A stretch of DNA of 64,000 bases, taken from assembly GCF_900177295.1 (NCBI RefSeq), contig NZ_FWZX01000027.1, positions 1-64,000 of the forward strand, in the 5' to 3' direction. The DNA is from Tistlia consotensis USBA 355 (GTDB lineage: Bacteria; Pseudomonadota; Alphaproteobacteria; Kiloniellales; DSM-21159). A program made the translations under genes and the position numbers. Positions 8,333-15,514 of the stretch are shown one piece after another. The first letter of the stretch is position 1. Each line of letters opens with the position of its first letter. The notes beneath the pieces are model-generated. The model searched no databases. It had not been told where the DNA came from and worked only from the letters and a program-made list of their open reading frames with translations.

Positions 8333-8852
8333 CGGCGGTCTCCCGGTCCGGGGCGTTGCGGCGGGCGCGGCGCCGCTCGAGGATGCTCTCCGTCGTGGCG
8401 TAGCCGCGCTGGTAGTTGGCGGTGAAGGCCTCGGCGGCGCGCAGCCACTGCTCGATCGGCTGGCGCCCGGCGCTCGCCTCGTCCAGCTCGATCTCGTCGA
8501 AGCCGCAGGCCAGGGCGTCGGCCAGCTGGTCGGCGATCAGCGGCCCGCGGGCGCGCAGGCGCCGCTCGAAGCCGAGCCGGCGCAGGCGCCGCGCCAGGCT
8601 GAAGCCGCGGCCGTCGGCATAGGACGGGAAGACGATCGAGACCAGGTCGAGACCGGCCAGCTGCGGCCTCAGCGCGGCCGGGTCGAGATCGTTGGCGACC
8701 TCGACGCCGAGCGCCTGGCCGGGCCGCCGGCTGGCCAGTGCCTCCGCGACCACGGCCCAGGGCACGAGGACGCTGCCGGCCGCCGCCACCAGGCCGTTCT
8801 CCAGGCGCTCGAAGGGGTCGTCGCGCCAGCCGTGGCGATCAAGCAGCGGCAT
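8322..8852 (-). CDS. DUF934 domain-containing protein of the sulfate assimilation operon
   Basis: A 176-residue soluble protein matching DUF934: PLLDRHGWRDDPF at the start, VEVANDLDPAAL, IVFPSYADGRGFSLARRLR and the end of the domain DEIELDEASAGR. The biochemical role is unknown, but DUF934 genes are regularly found between sulfite reductase and cysH in Proteobacteria, so an accessory role in sulfite reduction is inferred. Its start overlaps the sulfite reductase stop by 14 bp and its stop overlaps the cysH start by 11 bp, making translational coupling likely. Confidence 0.9.
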   Translation of the reverse strand: MPLLDRHGWRDDPFERLENGLVAAAGSVLVPWAVVAEALASRRPGQALGVEVANDLDPAALRPQLAGLDLVSIVFPSYADGRGFSLARRLRRLGFERRLRARGPLIADQLADALACGFDEIELDEASAGRQPIEQWLRAAEAFTANYQRGYATTESILERRRARRNAPDRETAGAF

Positions 8853-10524
8853 CCTGGACCTCCTTGCGGGCGAAGGACTGGAAGGCCGCCTTGAAGGGCT
8901 CCAGGCCGATCCGCCGGGTCGTGTCGATGAAGCTCTCGCCCGCGCCGCGCGCCGCGAGGTAGACCTCGACCAGCCGCTCGATGGCCTCCGGCACCTCCTC
9001 GGCGGCGATGCCCGGGCCGAGCCGCTCGCCGAGCGCCGTCTTCTCGCTGGCGTCGCCGCCCAGCGTGATCTGGTAGTTCTCGATGCCGTTCTTCTCCAGG
9101 CCGAGGATGCCGATGTGGCCGACGTGGTGGTGGCCGCAGGCGTTGATGCAGCCCGAGATCTTGATGTTGAGCGGGCCGATCTCCTGCTGGCGCACGGGAT
9201 CGCGGAAGCGCTCGGCGACCGACTGGGCGATCGGGATCGAGCGGGCCGTGGCCAGGGCGCAGTAGTCCAGGCCCGGGCAGGCGATGATGTCGGTGACCAG
9301 GCCGACGTTGGCGGTGGCGAGGCCGGCGGCGGCCAGGGCCGCGAAGACCGCCGGCAGGTCGTCCTGGCGGACGTGCGGCAGCACCAGGTTCTGGTGGTGC
9401 GAGACGCGCAGCTCGTCGAAGGAGTAGCGCTCGGCGAGGTCCGCCACGGCGCGCATCTGCTCCGCAGTCGCGTCGCCCGGCGCGCCGCCGATCAGCTTCA
9501 GCGAGACAGTGACCGCGGCGTAGCCAGGCACCCGGTGCGGGAAGACGTTGGTCGTGACGAAGCCGGCGAGCGCCGGGTTCGTCGCCTTGGCCGCCTCGAG
9601 GCGCGCCGAGCGGGCCGGCAGGCTCTCGTAGGCCGGCGGCGCGAAGTAGGCGGCGATGCGCGCGACCTCCTCCGGGTCGGCGTTGATCGAGGGTCCGTCG
9701 AGCTGGGCGAACTCGGCCTCGACCCGGCGCGCGAACTCTTCCTCGCCGAGCTCGTGGACCAGGATCTTGACCCGCGCCTTGTACTTGTTGTCGCGCCGTC
9801 CCTCGGCGTTGTAGACGCGCATGACCGCCTCGAGATAGGCGAGCAGCTCGGCCTTCGGCAGGAACTCCCGCACCACCTTGCCAACGATCGGCGTGCGGCC
9901 CAGGCCGCCGCCGACCAGCACCCGGTAGCCGAGCGCGCCGGTCTCCGGATGGCGCAGGAGGCGCAGGCCGACGTCGTGGACGCCGATCGCCGCGCGGTCC
10001 TCCTCGGCGCCGGTCACCGCGACCTTGAACTTGCGCGGCAGGTAGCAGAACTCCGGATGGTTGGTGGACCACTGGCGGATCAGCTCGGCGGTCGGCCGCG
10101 GATCCTCGACCTCGTCGGCGGCGACGCCGGCGAAGTGGTCGGCGGTGACGTTGCGGATGCAGTTGCCCGAGGTCTGGATGCAGTGCATCTCGACGTCGGC
10201 GAGCAGGTCCAGGATCGCCGGCACGTCGCGCAGCTTCGGCCAGTTGAACTGGATGTTCTGGCGCGTCGTGAAGTGGCCGTAGCCGCGGTCGTAGCGCTCG
10301 GCGATCAGGGCGAGCTGGCGCAGCTGGCGGCCGCTCAGCGTGCCGTAGGGCACGGCGATGCGCAGCATGTAGGCGTGGAGCTGCAGGTAGACGCCGTTGC
10401 GCAGGCGCAGCGGCTTGAACTCCTCCTCGGTCAGCGAGCCGTCGAGGCGCCGGGCGACCTGGTCGCGGAACTGCGCCACGCGCTCGCGCACGAAGCGTTC
10501 GTCGAACTCGTCGTAACGGTACAT
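8839..10524 (-). CDS. cysI: Nitrite/sulfite reductase, siroheme/4Fe-4S (CysI type)
   Basis: A 561-residue enzyme reducing sulfite to sulfide (or nitrite to ammonia) by six electrons. The cluster and siroheme ligands are in CPGLDYCALA (C-x5-C) and SGCINACGHHHVG (C-x3-C). The ferredoxin-like repeat YGTLSGRQLRQLALIAERYD and the substrate-site region GYGHFTTRQNIQFNW also match. Sulfite is the likely substrate because the gene is in a sulfate operon with cysH, cysD and cysN. No flavoprotein subunit is adjacent, so reduced ferredoxin or an unlinked reductase may donate electrons. DUF2849 ends 3 bp upstream. Confidence 0.94.
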   Translation of the reverse strand: MYRYDEFDERFVRERVAQFRDQVARRLDGSLTEEEFKPLRLRNGVYLQLHAYMLRIAVPYGTLSGRQLRQLALIAERYDRGYGHFTTRQNIQFNWPKLRDVPAILDLLADVEMHCIQTSGNCIRNVTADHFAGVAADEVEDPRPTAELIRQWSTNHPEFCYLPRKFKVAVTGAEEDRAAIGVHDVGLRLLRHPETGALGYRVLVGGGLGRTPIVGKVVREFLPKAELLAYLEAVMRVYNAEGRRDNKYKARVKILVHELGEEEFARRVEAEFAQLDGPSINADPEEVARIAAYFAPPAYESLPARSARLEAAKATNPALAGFVTTNVFPHRVPGYAAVTVSLKLIGGAPGDATAEQMRAVADLAERYSFDELRVSHHQNLVLPHVRQDDLPAVFAALAAAGLATANVGLVTDIIACPGLDYCALATARSIPIAQSVAERFRDPVRQQEIGPLNIKISGCINACGHHHVGHIGILGLEKNGIENYQITLGGDASEKTALGERLGPGIAAEEVPEAIERLVEVYLAARGAGESFIDTTRRIGLEPFKAAFQSFARKEVQDAAA

Positions 10525-10527
10525 GCC

Positions 10528-10863
10528 TTACCTTCCTGCCGCCGGGGCTTCGGCGGCCTGCTTTCCGAGGTCGGGCCGGTGGCTCGGCCCCAGGGTCTTG
10601 ATCCGCTCGCGGTAGTGGGTCGGCACCGGCCGGCCGGCGGCATCGCGCGCGATCTCCACCAGATAGGCGTCGACGACTTCCTGGCGCCGGGTCGCGGCCG
10701 CAGCCTCGGCCTCGAGCTGCCGGGCCGTCGCGAGGTCCTCGGCGACGAGCGCGTCGGCGACCGCCGGCGACCAGCCGGAGACCGTGCGGAACAGCACCTC
10801 GCCGTCCAGCAGGTCGTTGGCGATCAGGATCGAGGGCAGGGGCGGCTGGTTCGGCTTGGCCAT
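10528..10863 (-). CDS. DUF2849 domain-containing protein, first gene of the sulfate operon
   Basis: A 111-residue protein with the DUF2849 pattern (ILIANDLLDGEVLFRT near the start and TRRQEVVDAYLVEIA in the middle). It ends in an Ala/Pro-rich tail. The function is not established; the family is typically encoded directly before nitrite/sulfite reductase in Alphaproteobacteria. It is the promoter-proximal gene here. In related operons a uroporphyrinogen methyltransferase gene often precedes it; none is present here. Confidence 0.88.
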   Translation of the reverse strand: MAKPNQPPLPSILIANDLLDGEVLFRTVSGWSPAVADALVAEDLATARQLEAEAAAATRRQEVVDAYLVEIARDAAGRPVPTHYRERIKTLGPSHRPDLGKQAAEAPAAGR

Positions 10864-11099
10864 CAGGTCCGGCCCTCCCGGCGGGTGTCGTGCGGCGTGA
10901 TCATGTATTGCCTATATTATATATTATCTTCTTCTTAGGTTTCGGCGGAGGTGCGCTGACTTCGCTGTTTGGTTGGTTCAGATCGTCAGTGATCGCCGGA
11001 ATCCGTTGAAGCAGAGTTAAACTGATGATTTATATGCTTGCGCAGAGTGTCAATTGGTCTATCAAAAGAAGAAGATTTTGACTGTCATCGAGGCGATCC
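10864..11099. promoter_or_regulatory. AT-rich divergent promoter region between the sulfate operon and the Lrp-type regulator
   Basis: This 236-bp gap is much richer in A+T than its surroundings. On the minus strand AATATATAATATAGG (about 10912-10926) contains a TATAAT-like -10 element for the DUF2849-cys operon. On the plus strand AT-rich tracts (TGATTTATATGC near 11024, AAAAGAAGAAGATTTTGAC near 11063) precede the regulator. Control of both directions by the adjacent Lrp-family protein is an inference. Confidence 0.5.
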
Positions 11100-11600
11100 A
11101 TGGAAGAGAAATATCTCCCGAAGCGGCGCCAGGAGATGGATCTCACCGACCGCAAGATCGTCGCCCTGCTGCAGCGGGACGCGACCCTGTCGATCGCCGA
11201 GATCGCCAAGCGGGTGAACCTCTCACCGACGCCCTGCTGGAAGCGCATCCAGCGCCTGGAGGCGCGCGGCGTGATCCAGCGCCGGGTCGCGATCGCCGAC
11301 CCGCAGGCGCTCGGCCTGGGCCTGACCGCCTTCGTGGCGATCGAGACGGCCGACCACTCGGCCGATTGGCTGGCCCGCTTCGCCGAGCGGGTCTCGGCGA
11401 TGCCGGAGGTCATGGAGCTCTACCGGATGGCCGGCGAGGTCGACTACCTGCTGCGCGTCGTGCTGCCCGACATGGCCGCCTACGACGCCTTCTACAAGCG
11501 GCTGATCGAGGCGGCGCCGCTGAAGAACGTGACCTCGAGCTTCGCCATGGAGCGGATCAAGGCGACCACCGCCTACCCGGTCGACGACGAGACGGCCTGA
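11100..11600 (+). CDS. Lrp/AsnC family transcriptional regulator
   Basis: A 166-residue regulator. The N-terminal helix-turn-helix is clear: DLTDRKIVALLQRDATLSIA, then EIAKRVNLSPTPCWKRIQRL and EARGVIQRRVAI. It is followed by the RAM ligand-binding domain (VMELYRMAGEVDYLLRVVLPDM). Lrp proteins bind amino acids or sulfur metabolites and act as dimers or octamers on DNA. Position divergent from the sulfate operon suggests it regulates it. The start at 11100 has a GAGGCG ribosome site at 11090-11095; a second in-frame ATG at 11136 has AGGAG directly abutting it and is less likely. Confidence 0.9.
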   Translation: MEEKYLPKRRQEMDLTDRKIVALLQRDATLSIAEIAKRVNLSPTPCWKRIQRLEARGVIQRRVAIADPQALGLGLTAFVAIETADHSADWLARFAERVSAMPEVMELYRMAGEVDYLLRVVLPDMAAYDAFYKRLIEAAPLKNVTSSFAMERIKATTAYPVDDETA

Positions 11601-11613
11601 GGGTGGTCTTGCG

Positions 11614-11705
11614 CTGCCACGCCCCTCGACAGGCTCGGGACGAAGCGACCTTCTGAGCAGGCTCAAATCTCTGCTTCGTCCCGAGCCTGTCGAGGGACGT
11701 GGCAG
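11614..11705. repeat. Long inverted repeat (33-bp arms, one mismatch) between convergent genes
   Basis: Arms 11614-11646 and 11673-11705 pair with a single mismatch around a 26-nt loop. The core CCTCGACAGGCTCGGGACGA belongs to a kind of REP-like palindrome common in alphaproteobacterial intergenic regions. It lies between the 3' ends of the lrp gene (+) and aat (-), where it could terminate both transcripts. Confidence 0.9.
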
Positions 11706-11716
11706 CGGGGAGCGGG

Positions 11717-12382
11717 CTATCCCTCGCCGGGCAGGCCGTCCAGCGCGGCCGCCAGCTCCTCGGCCGTCAGGCCCTCCGGCAGGACGGCGCTGGCCATCAG
11801 CGAGCGCGACAGCAGGGCCTTGTAGTGGTCGCGCGGCACGTCGACGGCGCCGAACTGGCGCAGGTGCGGCGTGGTGAACTGAGTGTCGAGCAGCTGGAAG
11901 CCGCCCTTGCGCAGCAGGAAGACCAGGAAGGCCAGGGCGACCTTGCTGGCGTCGCGCTCGTGGCTGAACATCGACTCGCCGAAGAAGGCGCTGCCCAGGG
12001 CGACGCCGTAGAGCCCGCCGACCAGGCGCGGCGGGCCGCCGTCGGGATCGTCCAGCCAGGTCTCGACCGAATGGGCGAAGCCCATGCGGTGCAGCTCGCT
12101 GTAGAGCTGCTCGATGGTCTCGTTGATCCAGGTCTCCGGCCGGCTGTCGCGGCGCTCGGCGCAGGCCCGGATGACGCCGGGGAAGTCCCGGTTGCAGGTG
12201 ACCCGGAAGCGGCCCTGGCGGATCAGGCGCTTCAGCTTGCGCGGCAGGTGGAACTGGTCGAGCGGCAGGATGCCGCGCAGCTCCGGATCGATCCAGTGCA
12301 CTTCCGGATCGTCGCGGCTCTCGGCCATGGGAAAGATGCCGAGGGCGTAGGCGCGGAGCAGCAGTTCGGGCGTCAGGCGCAT
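11717..12382 (-). CDS. aat: Leucyl/phenylalanyl-tRNA-protein transferase Aat
   Basis: A 221-residue enzyme that transfers Leu or Phe from tRNA to proteins with N-terminal Arg or Lys, marking them for ClpS-ClpAP degradation by the N-end rule. Diagnostic blocks are [29 protein letters not shown] (split over residues 8-37), [57 protein letters not shown] and [18 protein letters not shown]. In many Alphaproteobacteria aat is the neighbour of accC; here the two are separated by the MarR/VOC/BNR block. Confidence 0.97.
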   Translation of the reverse strand: MRLTPELLLRAYALGIFPMAESRDDPEVHWIDPELRGILPLDQFHLPRKLKRLIRQGRFRVTCNRDFPGVIRACAERRDSRPETWINETIEQLYSELHRMGFAHSVETWLDDPDGGPPRLVGGLYGVALGSAFFGESMFSHERDASKVALAFLVFLLRKGGFQLLDTQFTTPHLRQFGAVDVPRDHYKALLSRSLMASAVLPEGLTAEELAAALDGLPGEG

Positions 12383-12475
12383 CGACCGCGAGGATAGCCG
12401 AGTCGAACGGAGCGGGTAAGCGGCCGCGCCGACGCAGCGCCGGCCCGGTCTTCTCCGGCGGCCCCGAGAAGGGGT

Positions 12476-12508
12476 TTGACAGGCAGCTTATATGTTGATA
12501 TCAACATA
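12476..12508 (+). promoter_or_regulatory. Promoter with overlapping palindromic operator, upstream of the VOC gene
   Basis: TTGACA (12476-12481) is a consensus -35 element; 17 bp later TATCAA (12499-12504) can serve as -10. A perfect 18-bp palindrome TATGTTGATATCAACATA (12491-12508) covers the -10. A near-identical site lies upstream of the nearby MarR gene, so this is most simply the MarR operator and repression would act by blocking RNA polymerase. Confidence 0.75.
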
Positions 12509-12577
12509 ATAGTCCTAAATCGCTACCGCCGCCGGTGACGGCGGGTCGGCAGGAAGACTGAAGGAGAGGAGACGGAG

Positions 12578-13012
12578 ATGACCCAGCAGCCTCAGGGCGT
12601 GATCCCCCATCTGGTCGTCGGCGACGCGCCGGCGGCGCTGGCGTTCTACGAGAAGGCGCTCGGCGCGACCGAGGTGATGCGCGTGCCGGCCGAGGACGGC
12701 AGGCGGCTGCTGCATGCCGAGATCCAGGTCAACGGCGGACGGCTCTTCGTCCGCGACCATTTCCCGGAGGCCGGCTGCGGCAACGCCGGCGGCATCCGGC
12801 AGGCACCGCCGCCCGAGCTGGGCGGCACCACCCTGGCCCTGCATCTCGAGGTGCCCGACTGCGACGCCGCGGTCGAGCGCGCGGTCGCGGCCGGCGCGAC
12901 GGTCACCATGCCGCCGATGGACGCCTTCTGGGGCGCGCGCTACGGCCAGGTCGTCGATCCTTTCGGCCATGCCTGGAGCTTCGCGCATCCCTTGCCGCAG
13001 CAGGCCGGCTGA
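12578..13012 (+). CDS. VOC (glyoxalase/bleomycin-resistance fold) family protein
   Basis: A 144-residue protein of the VOC superfamily, PhnB/YdcR-like subgroup: start GVIPHLVVGDAPAALAFYEKALGATEVMR, then GRLFVRDHFPE, TTLALHLEVPDCDAAVERAV, and the end FWGARYGQVVDPFGHAWSFA. These proteins use a paired beta-alpha-beta-beta-beta fold and often bind a metal; the substrate cannot be inferred. SD-like AGGAGAGGAGA lies about 8 bases before the ATG at 12578. Its promoter carries the palindrome shared with the MarR gene. The MarR gene follows convergently with a 46-bp gap. Confidence 0.9.
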   Translation: MTQQPQGVIPHLVVGDAPAALAFYEKALGATEVMRVPAEDGRRLLHAEIQVNGGRLFVRDHFPEAGCGNAGGIRQAPPPELGGTTLALHLEVPDCDAAVERAVAAGATVTMPPMDAFWGARYGQVVDPFGHAWSFAHPLPQQAG

Positions 13013-13058
13013 CCGGCCCCATGGCGGGCCGGGCGCCCCCGGCGTCAGGACAGCGCGA

Positions 13059-13505
13059 TCAGGACAGCGCGATCAGGTCGGCGCGCAGCCGGTCGGCGTC
13101 GCCGCCGGCGAGTCGCCCCTCGACCTCGGCGTGGGTGCTGCGCCAGATCGGCACGGCGCGGGCGAGCAGGGCGCTGCCGGCCGGCGTCAGGCTCATGCGC
13201 CGGCTGCGCCGGTCCCCGGGATCGACCGTGACCGAGACCAGCCCGCGGCGCTGCAGCGGCTTCAGGGCCGCCGTCAGGGTCGTGCGGTCCATCGCCAGCA
13301 GGGCGGCGACGCTGCCCATGGTCGGCGGGCTGGGCCGGTTGAGCGACATCAGCAGCGAGAACTGACCATTGGTCAGTTCGAGCGGCCGCAGCGCCTCGTC
13401 GAAGCGCCGGGCCAGGGCCCGGGCCGCGCGCTGGACATGCAGGCAGAGGCAGGCGTCGCGGACCTCGAGGGTCACATCGAAAGGGACTTCGTCGTCGGCC
13501 ATCAT
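13059..13505 (-). CDS. MarR family transcriptional regulator
   Basis: A 148-residue winged-helix repressor: LTNGQFSLLMSLN, TMGSVAALLAMDRTTLTAALKPLQRRGL (recognition helix region) and the wing VDPGDRRSRRMSLTPAG. MarR proteins dimerise on palindromes and release DNA on binding small aromatic or oxidised ligands. The N-terminus has a CLCLHVQRAAR segment with two Cys that could sense redox. An operator-like palindrome lies 9 bp upstream of the start, suggesting autoregulation. No Shine-Dalgarno sequence is visible before ATGATG at 13505, and the predicted -10 is so close that the mRNA may be leaderless. Confidence 0.92.
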   Translation of the reverse strand: MMADDEVPFDVTLEVRDACLCLHVQRAARALARRFDEALRPLELTNGQFSLLMSLNRPSPPTMGSVAALLAMDRTTLTAALKPLQRRGLVSVTVDPGDRRSRRMSLTPAGSALLARAVPIWRSTHAEVEGRLAGGDADRLRADLIALS

Positions 13506-13513
13506 GAGGAAAA

Positions 13514-13539
13514 TATGTTGATACCAACTATTATGTCAA
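13514..13539. promoter_or_regulatory. Second MarR-type operator in the marR/BNR divergent promoter region
   Basis: TATGTTGATACCAACTA (13514-13530) matches the 12491-12508 palindrome in 14 of its first 17 positions and is itself an imperfect palindrome. On the minus strand TTGACA (13539-13534) stands just upstream, and the operator fills the spacer to an AT-rich -10. On the plus strand TTGATA (13518-13523) with TTATGG 17 bp later could drive the BNR gene. One site could thus control both directions. Confidence 0.7.
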
Positions 13540-13579
13540 GTTATGGAACATCGGGGCTGCGGCCCGAAGGAGGCTCGAG

Positions 13580-14662
13580 ATGACCGGAAGAGTGCTGCTG
13601 CTGCTCGGCACGAAGAAGGGTGCCTTCCTGCTGGAGAGCGATGCCGGGCGCCGCGACTGGCGGCTCCGCGGGCCGTTCTGCGAGACCTGGCCGATGAACC
13701 ACGTCCTGGCCGATCCGGCAAGCGGGGCGATCTATGCCGGCGGCGGCAACGAGTGGTTCGGCCCGGCGGTCTGGAAGTCGGCGGACCTGGGCGCGACCTG
13801 GAGCCACTCCAGCGCCGGCCTCGCCTATGCCGAGGGCCAGGATCCGGTCAGGTCGGTCTGGAGCCTGGCGGTCGCCGACGATGCGCTCTACGCCGGCGTC
13901 GAGCCGGCCGGCCTGTTCCGCAGCGTCGACGGCGGGGCGAGCTGGAGCCATGTCGCCGGCCTCAGCGAGCATCCCTCGCGCGCCGAGTGGCATCCCGGCG
14001 GTGGCGGCCTGATCCTGCACCACGTCGTGACCCAGCCGGGCGATCCGCAGCGGCTCTGGGTCGCGATCTCGGCGGCCGGCGTGTTCCACAGTGCCGACGG
14101 CGGGGCGAGCTGGGAGCCGCGCAACCGCGGCACCCGCAACGACTACCTGCCGGAAGGCCAGCGCTATCCGGAGGTCGGCCAGTGCGTGCACAGCCTGGTC
14201 ATGGCGGCCGGCCGGCCCGATCGGCTCTACCAGCAGAACCACTGTGGCATGTATCGCAGCGACGACGGCGGCCGGGAGTGGCGCTCGATCGAGGCCGGCC
14301 TGCCCTCGACCTTCGGCTTCCCGGCGGCGGCGCATCCGCGCGACCCCGAGACGCTGTTCCTGCTGCCGCTCAACGGCGACCAGAAGGGACGCTACGTGCC
14401 GGACGGCAAGGCGGCGGTCTGGCGCAGCCGCGACGGCGGCGCCAGCTGGCAGGACCTGCGCGCGGGGCTGCCTCAGAAGGACGCCTTCTTCGGGGTGCTG
14501 CGCCAAGCCCTGGCGACCGACCCGCTGGCGCCGGCCGGCGTCTACTTCGGCACCAGCGGCGGCGAGCTCTACGCCAGCGCCGACGAGGGCGACAGCTGGC
14601 GCTGCATCACGGCGCATCTGCCGGCGATCCTGTCGGTCGAGACCCTGGCGCTGGATGGCTAG
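13580..14662 (+). CDS. BNR/Asp-box repeat beta-propeller protein (WD40/YVTN/BNR-like)
   Basis: A 360-residue protein with six Asp-box motifs of the form S-x-D-x-G-x-x-W: SADLGATW, SVDGGASW, SADGGASW, SDDGGREW, SRDGGASW and SADEGDSW. They are spread evenly along the chain, so a six- or seven-bladed propeller is expected. There is no signal peptide (MTGRVLLLLGTKKGAFLLES), so it is probably cytosolic, unlike secreted sialidases. A strong ribosome site AAGGAGG (13567-13573) precedes the ATG. It is followed 3 bp later by a MoaD-like gene. Enzymatic activity is unknown; glycosidase labels for such proteins are not supported here. Confidence 0.88.
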   Translation: MTGRVLLLLGTKKGAFLLESDAGRRDWRLRGPFCETWPMNHVLADPASGAIYAGGGNEWFGPAVWKSADLGATWSHSSAGLAYAEGQDPVRSVWSLAVADDALYAGVEPAGLFRSVDGGASWSHVAGLSEHPSRAEWHPGGGGLILHHVVTQPGDPQRLWVAISAAGVFHSADGGASWEPRNRGTRNDYLPEGQRYPEVGQCVHSLVMAAGRPDRLYQQNHCGMYRSDDGGREWRSIEAGLPSTFGFPAAAHPRDPETLFLLPLNGDQKGRYVPDGKAAVWRSRDGGASWQDLRAGLPQKDAFFGVLRQALATDPLAPAGVYFGTSGGELYASADEGDSWRCITAHLPAILSVETLALDG

Positions 14663-14665
14663 CCC

Positions 14666-14971
14666 ATGGCCGAGGGCCGCCACGGACGGACGGGGACCGG
14701 CGGGGCGCCGGTGACGGTGCGGCTGCCGGCGGCCCTGGTCGCGCTGTTTCCGGGCGCGCCGCGCGAGCTCGCGCTGCCGGCCGCCAGCGTCGGCGAGCTG
14801 ATCGACGGGCTCGACGCCCGCTGGCCCGGCATGGGCGACCGGCTGCGCGACTCGCGCCCGGCGATCCGCCGCCACATCAACGTCTTCGTCGAGGGCCGGC
14901 GCGCGACGCTGGCGACGCCCCTGGCGCCCGGCGGCGAGGTCGACATCCTGACGGCGATCAGCGGCGGTTGA
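14666..14971 (+). CDS. MoaD/ThiS family ubiquitin-like sulfur carrier protein
   Basis: A 101-residue beta-grasp protein: VTVRLPAALVALFPG, VGELIDGLDARWPGMGDRLRD, HINVFVEGRRA and the C-terminal ILTAISGG. The Gly-Gly terminus is needed for activation to an acyl-adenylate or thiocarboxylate by an E1-like enzyme, so it can be functional. It starts 3 bp after the BNR gene, so the two are translated together. No moaE, thiG, thiF or other carrier partner is adjacent, so the molybdopterin or thiamin pathway is not indicated; a role linked to the BNR protein is more likely but unproven. Confidence 0.9.
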   Translation: MAEGRHGRTGTGGAPVTVRLPAALVALFPGAPRELALPAASVGELIDGLDARWPGMGDRLRDSRPAIRRHINVFVEGRRATLATPLAPGGEVDILTAISGG

Positions 14972-15053
14972 CCGCAAGAAGCGGATGGATCGACCGGGCC
15001 CGAGGTCCTTGATGGCGGGCCGGCACGACAGACCCGAGACAGGGAAGACCCCC

Positions 15054-15500
15054 ATGCCAGGACCCTTTGACCCGACGCCGGAAGCCGAGATCCGCCGCCT
15101 GCTGCACGACTGGGCGCGGGCGGTGCGCGCCGGCGACCTGGAGGGCATCGTCGCGCACTGCGCCCCCGACGTCGTCTGGTTCGACGCGCTGCTGCAGGTC
15201 CGCTACGAGGGCCTGGAAGGCTATCGCCGGCACTGGCGGCGGAGCCTCGCCGAGCGGCCCGGCGGCCTGACGCTGCGCGTCGGCGAGACCGAGATCGCGG
15301 CGGCCGGCGACGTCGCCTTCGCCCGCTGCCGCCACCGCTTCGGAGCCCGCAGCGCCGACGGCGTCGAGACCGCGGCGCGCTGGCTGTCGATGACGCTCTG
15401 CCTGCGCCGGCGCGAGGGCCGCTGGCTGGCGGTCGAGGAGCACTTCGCCCTGCCGTCGGAGACTGAGGAGAACGCGCTCCGCGCCGCCAGTGCGGCGTGA
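15054..15500 (+). CDS. SnoaL-like / NTF2-fold protein (ketosteroid isomerase homologue)
   Basis: A 148-residue protein with the pattern of the SnoaL/DUF4440-like group: EIRRLLHDWARAVRAGDLEGIVAHCAPDVVWFD, GLEGYRRHWRR, and the closing strand GRWLAVEEHFALP. The fold is a cone-shaped alpha+beta barrel with a hydrophobic pocket; the substrate is unknown. The ATG at 15054 has AGGGAAG upstream and matches the usual start; an in-frame start at 14985 would add an unrelated Arg/Pro-rich segment. It lies 82 bp after the MoaD-like gene on the same strand and may be part of the same transcript. Confidence 0.85.
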   Translation: MPGPFDPTPEAEIRRLLHDWARAVRAGDLEGIVAHCAPDVVWFDALLQVRYEGLEGYRRHWRRSLAERPGGLTLRVGETEIAAAGDVAFARCRHRFGARSADGVETAARWLSMTLCLRRREGRWLAVEEHFALPSETEENALRAASAA

Positions 15501-15514
15501 GCCGCCGCCGTCGG

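Noticed and set aside
13048-13079. Direct repeat AGGACAGCGCGATC at the 3' end of the MarR gene as a regulatory site
   Set aside because: Only two copies, partly inside the coding end (repeated LIALS-like codons); looks like a small tandem duplication.
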